64,000 bases of DNA from an uncultured Verrucomicrobia subdivision 3 bacterium (GTDB lineage: Bacteria; Verrucomicrobiota; Verrucomicrobiia; Limisphaerales; UBA11358): positions 58,061 through 122,060 of the forward strand of contig CAITTG010000010.1 in assembly GCA_903895255.1 (NCBI GenBank). Reading direction: 5' to 3'. The position numbers were made by a program, and so were the translations under genes. Under the pieces are notes generated by a model that was not told the DNA's origin, made no database searches, and saw only the letters and a list, made by a program, of their open reading frames with translations. Position 1 is the stretch's first letter. Each line of letters opens with the position of its first letter. Shown here piece after piece: positions 7,564 through 16,300 of this stretch.

Positions 7564-10500
7564 ATGAAATCGCCACGTTCTTTCAAAAAGCCGGCTGGCC
7601 GGAAGGCCCGGGCCGCCTATCAGTGGTTATGCGTCGCGGCGGCCATGATTGCGTCGGAACGCCAGGCCCGGTTGCTCGCCAATCCCGCCGGCCTGAGTGT
7701 CGCGGCGGGTTCGGCGTGGGCCCAGGCCATTGGCGCGCGCTTGAACATCACGACCAGCCCGGCGGCGTTTTTGAACTGGAGCACGTTCAACATTCAGCCC
7801 GGGGAAACCACGACCTTTCTCCAGCCCTCGGCGAATTCGGTGGTCTTCAATGAGATTGGCGACCGGAATCCCTCGCAAATTTTCGGCAACCTGAATGCCA
7901 ACGGCACGGTGATTCTGGCGAATGCCCACGGCTTTTATTTCGGCCCGAATTCCATGGTGAAAGTGGGCGGCAATTTCATTGCCACCACCGCGCCGTTGAC
8001 GCCGGATTTCGGCGCCGGCACGGCCTGGACGTTCACCGGCCTGCCGCCCCTGGCAAGCATTGTGAATTATGGCCAGATCAATGCGGGCAAGGGACATTCG
8101 CTGTTTCTCATCGCGGAAAACATTGAAAACCATGGCAGCCTCAACGCCCCGGCCGGGGATATCGGGCTTTACGGCGGGGAAAGTGTGCTGGTCAGCGAAA
8201 GCGCCGACGGTCGCGGCTTGAGCGCCACCGTCAAGGTGCCGCAGGGCGCAGTGGACAATTTAGGCCGGATCACCGCCGACGCCGGGACGATTGCCATGCA
8301 GGCGCAGGTGGTGAATCAGAACGGTCTCGTGCAGGCCAATTCGGTGGCGGAGCAAAACGGGGTCATTGAACTGGTGGCGGCGGACTCCCTGAATCTAGGC
8401 CCGAACTCCACCATCTCCGCGCAAGGCGATGCCAGCACGCCCGGCAGCGCGGGCGGCACGGTCACCCTCAAAGGCGGCAACACCTTCAGCGACAGCCCGG
8501 GCAGTCAGATCACCACGGCCGGCGGGGCGCAAGGCGGCAACGGTGGCAACCTCGAAGTGAGCGCTCCGAACATTTCCGCCGTGAATTCGAGTCTGAATGC
8601 CTCCGCCCTGCCCGGCTGGCTGGGCGGCGCGTTTTTGCTCGACCCGGCGAACCTGGTGCTCACCACCAGCGGTAATTATGCGCTGGGCAACTCCGCCTCC
8701 GGCACGGCCGCGAACACGACTTATCTGAACGTGGGCACGACTTCCACGACGTTTAAATCGTTCTCGCAAATTCTGCTGGAGGCCACGGGGAACATCACCC
8801 TCTCGACCCCCTGGAACCTGAGCACGTCGACGGGCGTGAAAACCGGCTCGCTCACCCTGGAGGCGGGGGGCAACATCACCTTGAGCAGCAGTCTGACGGA
8901 CAACAATGACTGGGCGGTGACGATGGTGGCGGGTTACCAAAATGGCTCGCCCGGGGCGGTTTCGGGCAAGGGCACCATTTCGTTGTTAAACAATAACACG
9001 GCCCTGCTGACCGGGCAGGGCGCGATCAGCCTGCTGGCGGGGCAGAGCATTTTGTTAAACGCGGGCTATGTGAACACCTCGGCCGGCGGCAATATCACCA
9101 TGACGGCGCTGGCGGGCGATATTAATGCCGGGACGCTGAATGCGTATCCCTCCGGTTATGGCGCGGTGCATCACAGCGGCATCAATACTTACGCGGGCGG
9201 CAACGTCACGCTCACGGCGGGCAACAACATCATCAGCAACCCCAGCTATGGTCAAAACCCGGCGGGCGCGTCCGGGGCTTATGGCAGCGGCGATGTGACG
9301 CTGACTGCTGGCAACGAGGTGAAGGGCAATTTTCAAGTGACCTCGGGCACCGGGACCATTCTGGCCGGGGTGACGGCCACCAGCGGCGCGGACCCGCAGA
9401 TTGTCAAAGCCGGGGCCACGGCGGGCGATGCGGTGACGCCCCTGACGCTGAGCCTGACCACCGGGTCGTGGAATGTGGCCGCCGCCGCGGACGTGTTCAT
9501 TGAGGAAGCGCGCAATCTCAGCGGCACGTTTGATCCCAGTGGTTTGTACAACTATGGCCCCAGTGCTGCCCTGAAGGTCTGGGCGGGAAACAGCATCACG
9601 CTGGATGGCCAGAACCTCGGCCAGGGGCGCAACGGGAATGTCACAGAACCCGTGTATCCCCCGGTGCTGTCGCTGAGCGCCGGTGCCGGCGGCATCAACC
9701 TGAACAACTCCTTGATTCTCTTTCCCTCCACCCAGGGCGCTTTGCAAATCAGCACCACCACGGCCCGGGGCGTGGCGGGCGGCACCGGCGATTTGACGGG
9801 CGGCCTGCAAGCGGACAAGCTCACCAGCATCTTCATGTCCGACGGCAATCCGCTGGATTACACGACCTTCCTGACGGGTCCGGCAACCACCACGCCCGCC
9901 AGCCTGACCACGCCCGTGGTGCTGAATATCGCAGGCAGTATCAATGCCTTCGGGCTCACGGTGCCAACCTTCGCCGACATCACCGTGGGCAAGGACGCAA
10001 ATAATTTTGGTTTCCTGGGGCAAAACACCGACGCGAGCCAGACCACGTCCATCAAAGTAACGGGCCAGATCACCTATCGCGGTGACCTGACGAGCACGGC
10101 CTTGACGGACGCGCTCCCGGCTGCGGTGCTGGACCCGGCCTTGAGCGGCCTGCCGGTTGAATTGCTCGACAAGCTGTTCTACAGCAGCGCCACTGGCACA
10201 CTCACCTTCGTGGGCGTCATGTCCGCGACTGAACTGAACCAGTTGCTAAATCCCACGGTGCTTAAGCTTGACCAATATGGCCAGCCGGTGCTGGACATTA
10301 ATAATAATCCCATCACCGTGCCCGTCACGCTGGATGCGGCGCAAATCAATGCCATCCAGCAGTTGGCCACGGACAGTCAAACGGCCACGGCCAACGATCA
10401 GGGGCTGGGCCTCTACGGCCCGGGCCATTTTCTCGTCACCGCCAATACCATTGATCTCGCGACCTCGGGCGGCATTTATGTGAACACCGCGCCGCTGCCG

Positions 10501-11811
10501 ACCTTTGTCCACACCCCCACCACCCAAACTGGCGCGGACCTGACGGTTAGCACCACGGGCGACCTGAACATGACCTCCTCGCAGATTGCGAATGCGGGTT
10601 GGCAGGGCAGCATCAATGTAAATGTGGGCGGCACCTTGAACGTGGGGGGCGCGAACTCAGTGATTACCATCGGCGGCACGGACTCGCCCAAGGGCATTTT
10701 TTCCGAGAGCGAAGGCAATGTGCACGTGCTGGCCCAGCAGGATGTGAACGTCAACAACTCCCGCATCGCCGCCTATAATGGTGGCAATGTCACGGTGGAA
10801 TCCGTGAACAAGGACGTGAACGCGGGTGACGGCGGCAGCGGCCATGTGAACGTGGATGCGGTGCAAACGGATCCGGTCACGGGCGCGCTGGTGGCGATTC
10901 CCACGGTGGGCGTCGCGGGCAGCGGCATTCTGGCCACCACGATTCCCGGCTCCGACGCCCCCTTGGGCAATATTTTGGTGGAGACCCCGCGCGGCAACAC
11001 CGTGGCCAGCCAGGGCGGTATTTTGCAAATCGGTCTGAATGGCACGCCGGACTCGGCGGCCATCGCGGCGCTCATCAGTGGTTATGAATTGCGCGACAGC
11101 AGCGGCAACGCCATTACCGCCGCCGCGCTGGGGAATCCCCGCGTGCAAGGCACGCTGACGGACGGTGCCGGGCAAACCGTCTTGGTGGGCGGCCAGGCCA
11201 TCACGGTGTCGGCCCCGGTTTGGGCGCAGCTGCAACTGTTGCTGGGCCTCACCCCGGCGGCGGGCCAGGTGCTCAGCCTCACCGTCACCAAGGATCAAGC
11301 CGGCTTGATCACGGCGCTGAATGACGGCGGCGCGGGCCTGAGCGCGTTTAATTTCACCAGCTACGTCAGTGCGGACCGGAACGTGGATGCCAGCGGCTCG
11401 GGCATCGTCGCCCAAAACGTGGTGGCCAAAGCCACCGGCGAGGTCAACGGCTTGTTTGTCGGCTTTAATTCCGTGAACCTGGATGCCAACGCCATCAGTC
11501 ACACCATCGCGTATGGACCCACGGTCAACATCACTGATTCCGGACCCAGTGGCAGTTCGCTCAGTCCAACCGTCCAGGTCATCTCGGACAACCCGGTGAA
11601 TGTCAACGGGGTCTCGGAGGCGGTCAAGGCCCCGCAAACAGCCGCCCCGGTCGCGGAAGTGGCCACCACCACGGAAGATCAGAACATCCAGGCGGCGAAG
11701 ACCGGGACGGATGCCCTCGGGGACGACACCGGCAACAAAAAAGCCGCCAAACCCATCGGCCTCGCCCGAAAAGTCAGCCGCGTAACGGTGCTGCTGCCGC
11801 AGCGGGATTAA
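7564..11811 (+). CDS. TpsA exoprotein with filamentous-haemagglutinin TPS secretion domain
   Basis: 1415 residues. After an extended signal region (hydrophobic WLCVAAAMIASERQARLLA) comes the TPS domain: NITTSPAAFLNWSTFNIQPG, NEIGDRNPSQIFGNLNANG and HGFYFGPNSMVKVGGNFIATT match the two-partner secretion domain motifs (NxNG, the NPSxIxG loop). The remainder is a long beta-helix-like stretch of short repeats, with many GNxTLTAG/GGNVTLTAGN units, rich in Gly, Asn and Thr and without Cys. The C-terminus turns basic (KKAAKPIGLARKVSRVTVLLPQRD), which is unusual for a beta-helix end. It should be exported by TpsB and displayed or released as an adhesin-like fibre. No toxin domain or pretoxin motif is visible, so a contact-dependent toxin role is not supported. 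Confidence 0.9.
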   Translation: MKSPRSFKKPAGRKARAAYQWLCVAAAMIASERQARLLANPAGLSVAAGSAWAQAIGARLNITTSPAAFLNWSTFNIQPGETTTFLQPSANSVVFNEIGDRNPSQIFGNLNANGTVILANAHGFYFGPNSMVKVGGNFIATTAPLTPDFGAGTAWTFTGLPPLASIVNYGQINAGKGHSLFLIAENIENHGSLNAPAGDIGLYGGESVLVSESADGRGLSATVKVPQGAVDNLGRITADAGTIAMQAQVVNQNGLVQANSVAEQNGVIELVAADSLNLGPNSTISAQGDASTPGSAGGTVTLKGGNTFSDSPGSQITTAGGAQGGNGGNLEVSAPNISAVNSSLNASALPGWLGGAFLLDPANLVLTTSGNYALGNSASGTAANTTYLNVGTTSTTFKSFSQILLEATGNITLSTPWNLSTSTGVKTGSLTLEAGGNITLSSSLTDNNDWAVTMVAGYQNGSPGAVSGKGTISLLNNNTALLTGQGAISLLAGQSILLNAGYVNTSAGGNITMTALAGDINAGTLNAYPSGYGAVHHSGINTYAGGNVTLTAGNNIISNPSYGQNPAGASGAYGSGDVTLTAGNEVKGNFQVTSGTGTILAGVTATSGADPQIVKAGATAGDAVTPLTLSLTTGSWNVAAAADVFIEEARNLSGTFDPSGLYNYGPSAALKVWAGNSITLDGQNLGQGRNGNVTEPVYPPVLSLSAGAGGINLNNSLILFPSTQGALQISTTTARGVAGGTGDLTGGLQADKLTSIFMSDGNPLDYTTFLTGPATTTPASLTTPVVLNIAGSINAFGLTVPTFADITVGKDANNFGFLGQNTDASQTTSIKVTGQITYRGDLTSTALTDALPAAVLDPALSGLPVELLDKLFYSSATGTLTFVGVMSATELNQLLNPTVLKLDQYGQPVLDINNNPITVPVTLDAAQINAIQQLATDSQTATANDQGLGLYGPGHFLVTANTIDLATSGGIYVNTAPLPTFVHTPTTQTGADLTVSTTGDLNMTSSQIANAGWQGSINVNVGGTLNVGGANSVITIGGTDSPKGIFSESEGNVHVLAQQDVNVNNSRIAAYNGGNVTVESVNKDVNAGDGGSGHVNVDAVQTDPVTGALVAIPTVGVAGSGILATTIPGSDAPLGNILVETPRGNTVASQGGILQIGLNGTPDSAAIAALISGYELRDSSGNAITAAALGNPRVQGTLTDGAGQTVLVGGQAITVSAPVWAQLQLLLGLTPAAGQVLSLTVTKDQAGLITALNDGGAGLSAFNFTSYVSADRNVDASGSGIVAQNVVAKATGEVNGLFVGFNSVNLDANAISHTIAYGPTVNITDSGPSGSSLSPTVQVISDNPVNVNGVSEAVKAPQTAAPVAEVATTTEDQNIQAAKTGTDALGDDTGNKKAAKPIGLARKVSRVTVLLPQRD

Positions 11812-12012
11812 GGTATTACCAGCTTAGGCTAAATGCGCAGCGATACCATCTCCTCTGATTTTGTGGCAAATTATGTGAGGAGTTTCTAAAATAATGCCGC
11901 AATTGCTCTGAATACCAGTCTCACCGAGTAGAATTGCCGGTTGGCATTTGATGCTTCCTAACCCGCTGCCCGGATTTACACCAACTAGGCCGATCAAGGC
12001 TCTGCTAAAATC

Positions 12013-12336
12013 TCCCCCCCAACCGAGCGAGCCGATCATGGTTCGGACCAAGACCTTGCGGCGCGCGGGCGAAACGAACCCGCGCCGGGGCTTTAACCCG
12101 GCTTTGGGGACGGAATAGAGTTGGTCACATTTTCACAGGGTTGGCCAGTCCAATCCATCCGCCTGGTCAAGTATGACCTCGTGCGCCTGCGCCGGGCGCG
12201 CGGCGCGTTGGGAGAAGCAGGCCACCACATTGACCTCCGCCTTGTTGGCAACCCGCGAAGGATGCGACACGATCACGCACGGATGCGGTTCCGGCCAGCC
12301 GGGCGGCTGCCAGTTATAGACTTCAAAGGGTTTCAC
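12013..12336 (-). pseudogene. PemK/MazF-type toxin gene interrupted by an in-frame TGA
   Basis: The frame opens at GTG 12336, overlapping the antitoxin stop by 4 nt (GTGA). It reads MKPFEVYNWQPPGWPEPHP, then CVIVSHPSRVANKAEVNVV, a PemK/MazF-like endoribonuclease start. After GLDWPTL a TGA (12133-12135) stops it at 67 residues. The same frame continues past the stop with KCDQLYSVPKAGLKPRRGFV and RRKVLVRTMIGSLGW, which is the expected second half of this family. So a single codon interrupts an otherwise complete toxin. From memory, relatives have a Cys at that position (TLCKCD), so TGC or TGT to TGA is the likely change. Downstream the frame runs on past the usual end, through a run of seven G, to 11824, suggesting a second lesion. 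A dead toxin with a surviving antitoxin is the simplest reading. Confidence 0.65.
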
Positions 12337-12581
12337 TCCTCAACCGGTGCGACCTTGCGGTTGGTATGGGCGGTGCGCCGGGCTTCGATGGCCTCCCATT
12401 CCGGGTCACGCGGCAGCTCTTGGATGACCGGAATGGCCACCATCATAAAGTCCCGCTGGGGGCGATGGCGTTGGACACTCCACGTGTCCGCATCAATTTG
12501 CTGCACCGTCACGGCCGACTTGGCCGGCAGCTCCGGTGGCATGACCAGCCGACGGCGGTCATCGAGCAAGGTTGCATTCAC
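12333..12581 (-). CDS. AbrB-like antitoxin of a PemK/MazF-type pair
   Basis: 82 residues. The start MNATLLDDRRRLVMPPELPA resembles the swapped-hairpin AbrB DNA-binding domain used by many antitoxins (a strand, then RRLVMP.EL and V.V..ID.DTW strands). The C-terminal half is charged and presumably wraps the toxin. It overlaps the downstream toxin frame by 4 nt (GTGA), the usual translational coupling of antitoxin and toxin. Its frame is intact although the toxin frame is interrupted. It would repress its own promoter, but I could not define an operator. Confidence is moderate because AbrB domains of this type are short and diverged. Confidence 0.7.
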   Translation of the reverse strand: MNATLLDDRRRLVMPPELPAKSAVTVQQIDADTWSVQRHRPQRDFMMVAIPVIQELPRDPEWEAIEARRTAHTNRKVAPVEE

Positions 12582-12898
12582 AATGGGAGCTTCCTACGTT
12601 GATAACATCGTGTCAAGGTGCGCCCACTTTCCCATTTGACAACTCATCATCCGATGCTATTTTAACCACGCTCTGGATCACCCGGTCCGGGCGCCGATGG
12701 CGGATGCCATATGGAGGATCTCTGACATAGCCCGCCCGCCCGGCGGGAACCTAAACTCCCTGCCCTGGCTTTCTCCCAATAGGCTCCCCTGCGGGAAATG
12801 AGACACTGGCGGGCTTTACCCAGTCCTAGTGAGTCAAAGCTCGTCAAAGGTTAAAGTGCCGGACGCTGACTGGGACCAGGCAACGCTTTTTGGCGTGC

Positions 12899-12946
12899 GG
12901 CGACAAGTCGCCGCTGTGGAACGCGATGACATGTCATCGCGTTCCA
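12899..12946. repeat. Cluster of two palindromes, REP-like
   Basis: GGCGAC-AA-GTCGCC at 12899-12912 is followed 4 bp later by a perfect 30-bp palindrome (12917-12946) with arms TGGAACGCGATGACA and TGTCATCGCGTTCCA and no loop. Directly after it comes GCGCGG-TCATG-CCCGCGC, an imperfect third inverted unit. Three inverted units in about 70 bp of non-coding DNA suggest a repetitive extragenic palindrome array; no RAYT transposase is in the window. Confidence 0.6.
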
Positions 12947-13160
12947 AAGCGCGGTCATGCCCGCGCGCTCCAAAAATGAGGCGCGCCCGGCGGTCCAGCG
13001 GCGCGGGGGTAAACGGGTTCGCTAAATCCATCCGACCATATCAAACTATATCAAACCATAGAAATGATGGAGCCCCCCAAAACCAAGCCCAAGCCTGCCC
13101 GAATTCTCCGCCTCGGACCACGCCCCGCGCCCCGCGCCCCGTGCCTCGCGCCGCCTTTCC

Positions 13161-13220
13161 CTTCAAGGTCATTCAAGCCTATTCAAGGTGATTCAAGGTG
13201 ATTCAAGGTGATTCAAGGTG
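13161..13220. repeat. 10-bp tandem repeat (ATTCAAGGTG), six units
   Basis: Six 10-bp units: CTTCAAGGTC, ATTCAAGCCT, then ATTCAAGGTG four times without change, ending in an A-run. The last four copies are identical, which points to recent slippage. It lies about 110 bp downstream of the GH51 gene. Confidence 0.9.
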
Positions 13221-13296
13221 AAAAAATTTCCAAGCGCTGAATCCGTGCAGATTTCCCGCCCGGAGCCCAAAGGCTGCCAGCTCCCCTGAGGGAGCC

Positions 13297-13317
13297 TTTG
13301 GACTCTGGACTTTGGAC
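13297..13317 (-). repeat. 7-bp tandem repeat (GTCCAAA), three units
   Basis: On the minus strand: GTCCAAA, GTCCAGA, GTCCAAA, ending the same phase as the heptamers at 63801-63842. The array begins 13 bp after the stop codon of the GH51 gene. Confidence 0.75.
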
Positions 13318-13329
13318 ATGCGACTGACC

Positions 13330-16300
13330 TCAATTCGCGAGCCGATAATATTGCGCGGTGCCGGTCAGCGGGAGGAGCACCTGCCACTGGTTGCCGACCA
13401 CGACCGGCGCGGGGGATCCGACCGGCACCCACCCGCCGGCGGCGAGATTGGTGGTGGTCAGCAGGTTGTAGCCCGCGCTGGCCAGGGGCCAGGTAAGCAC
13501 CAGGCTCCCGCCAACAATGGCTGGAGACATCACTGGGCTCGCCGGGCTGAGCAAGGCATCCGGCCCCAAGACCTGCGTGGCGGCAATTTGCGTGGCAGAC
13601 AGGGGGCCGTTGTAAATGCGGAATTCATCGATGCTGAAATCGGGATAGGGGTCGGGGCTGTAGAGCGAGCGGCCAATCCAGCTATACAAGTTGCTCACGG
13701 AGGTGAAGGCGACGGTTTCGGCATTATTAATCCCGGCCAGCACGCCATTGGTGTAAAGCGCCAGATAACCGCCCGGTGGATTGAAAACCACGGCCACATG
13801 GAAATTGGTATGGAAGCTAAAATCCGCGTTCGCATAGGCATTTTGCTCGCCGGCATAATTGGAGGCGGTGATGGCGGCGCGCCCGCTCTGCGGGGCGCAA
13901 AAGATGTAATTATAGCCTACCGCGCCGCTGTAATTGCCCAGGCCAAAGAAAAAGCAATTCGCCGGGAGCTGGTCGGGGAACGTGGCCCAGGCTTCAATAG
14001 TGACCGCCGCGTAGTTGCTCAGTATTTGCGCGGGCAGTTGCACGTACTGTTTCGCCGCGGCCGCGAGGGCGACCTGGCCGTTGCCGAGGGTGCCGCCATT
14101 GGGCAGCGTGCCGTTCCAGGCGGCCCCGCCCACGGAATCGGCCACGGTGGTCCCGCTGGTCTCATTGAAACTGTAACGATGCACCAGGCTCACGGGCACA
14201 TAGGTGACGGTCAGCGTTTGCGTGGCGGTCAATCCCAGGCTGGGATAGCTGGCGGTGATCACGGTGGTGCCCGCATACACCCCGGTGACATTGCCGTTGA
14301 TGTCCACCCGGGCAATGTTGGTGTTGGCCGAGGCGAAGGTAATCGCATGATTGGCGTTGGCCGTGAGATTCACCCAGTTGCCGGCGAGCTGGCCGTAAAC
14401 GGTGGTGGTGGCGAGCTGGCCACTGGGAAGGCTGGCGGGGCAGGCCAGTTGCAGGTTGGTGTAACTATTGAGGCCGCCCGTGGTGAGGCGAAGCACAGAG
14501 AGCGAATTCGCCGGCAGGGTGACCGTGAAGTTCGTTCCGGCATTGGCAAGAGTGTTGGTGTAAGGAAACACATACGTGGGCGCGGCCAGGGAATTGACAT
14601 CCCCGGCGCCCGCAGAGGTCAATTGAATGAGCGTGGCATTGGGACTGATGCCGTTCACGCCGTTGAGATTAAAGGTGGTGGCCAGCGCGGTGCTGTAGGG
14701 ATTGACGGCCTTGATGATGACCTGGCCGGCGGTGTGCGAATAAGTGGCGGAGGCCAGCAGCCCCGTCGTGGGCGTGGGCAGCGTGACATCCTGCACGAGG
14801 TTGGTGGCCGCCTGCACGACATTGGTGCCCAGGTAGCACTGGGCGCGCGCGCCGGTCACGACGATGCGAATATAATACCAGGTGTTGGCCGCGATGGTCT
14901 GGGACACTTGGGCGTAGGTGGTTTTGACCCCGGCCACGTTTTGTTCGATGCCGTCCAGCGTGTCCGACCAACCACCGATGTTCCACCAGGTCCAATTGTT
15001 GGTGTCGAGGTAGTTGAACATGACCAGAAACCCCTCGGCCCCGCCGGTCTTGCGGGCCTGGAGGCTGACGGTGTAATTCGCCCAATTGGTGCTGCCGGTG
15101 GTGGCGTAACAATCGGTGATCTGGGCGGTCTGTTGATACAGGCCACCGCTGGCGCTCCAGGCGCCGTTAAACACGTTCCAGCCCGTGGCGCCCTGGTTGA
15201 CAAAATCACTTTGATAGAGGGTGGTGCTGTTGCTGGTGACGACAATATTCGTATATTGCACCGCCGTGTTCCAGGAGCCGACGCCGATGGCGCCGTGGGG
15301 CGTGACGCTGGCGGCATTGGTGGTGATGACCACGGCGGCCGGCAGGACCGTGTCCCCCCGGTTCTGACCGAACAGTTGCTGGACGTAATAAGACGGCGTG
15401 CCAAACACCTGCCGGGCGCTGTCGTAGTAAATCAAATTGGGGGTCCATTGCATGGCGTTGACATTCGCAAAGAGCGGCGCGTAGGAGGCCATGAGCACGA
15501 GGTCCGAATTGCGCTCCAGACCGGTCATAAAGGCCGCCTCGCCGAGCGCAGCCGCCAGGCTGCCGTAGGTGGTGGTGCCGGAAGTGACGGCGTACTCGCC
15601 CACAAATACCTTGGGCCCGCTGCGGCTGTAACTGTCATATTTGGTGGCGTAGGAAATGAAGGTGGCCGGGCTGGCATAGTAGTGCTCATCCTGAATCTCC
15701 ACCGGGGCGGTGGTGGGAATGCCGCCCCAATTGGGCACAATCAGGTGCAGGGACGGGTAATTGGATTTTATGGCGTTATAGAAGAGCGGATAGCGGGCGT
15801 TGTAATACGTGCCGCCGTTCTCATTGCCAATTTCCAGGTATTGCAAATTGTACGGCGCCGGATGACCATTGGCGGCGCGGACCGCGCCCCAGGGGGTGTT
15901 CGTGGCACCATTGATATATTGGACCAAATCCAGGGCATCCTGCACCCAGGGGCCCATCTGGCTGAGGGGCACAGTATTATTGGTGGCGCCATTGTAACCC
16001 AGCGCCAGACCGGCGTTGATGTCATAGAGCGGCGTCATGCCGAGGTCCTGGCAAAATTGCAGATAATCATCCAGCCCGAAACCGTCGGTGGACCAGTAAC
16101 CCCAGGCGTCGTTGTTATGCCCCGGGCGCTGCGAGACTGGGCCGATGGTGGTTTTCCAGCGAACCGAATTGGTGAGGTTATTGGCCTCAATAAAATTGCC
16201 GCCGGGGTAGCGAAAAAACGACGGCTTCAAACTGGCGAGCATGCCGCCCAGATCGGCGCGCAGGCCGTTCGTGCGGCTGTTGAACGTGGCGGCAGGCATG

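Larger units (their letters stand above)
12582..13329. other. Repeat-rich non-coding region
   Basis: About 750 bases with no supportable gene; the open frames in it are low-complexity, palindrome-derived or shadows. It contains a 30-bp perfect palindrome next to a 14-bp one (12899-12946), six 10-bp tandem units (13161-13220) and three 7-bp units (13297-13317). It lies between the antitoxin gene, which is transcribed leftward from here, and the 3' end of the GH51 gene. Confidence 0.6.

Noticed and set aside
7564..11811. Contact-dependent inhibition (CdiA) toxin with immunity gene
   Set aside because: No pretoxin motif, toxin domain or small immunity frame follows the exoprotein; the downstream gene is a toxin-antitoxin remnant on the other strand.
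12001..12135. SECIS element for selenocysteine after the toxin UGA
   Set aside because: A GC stem exists at a suitable distance, but its loop lacks the expected exposed G and U arrangement, and no selenocysteine genes are in the window.
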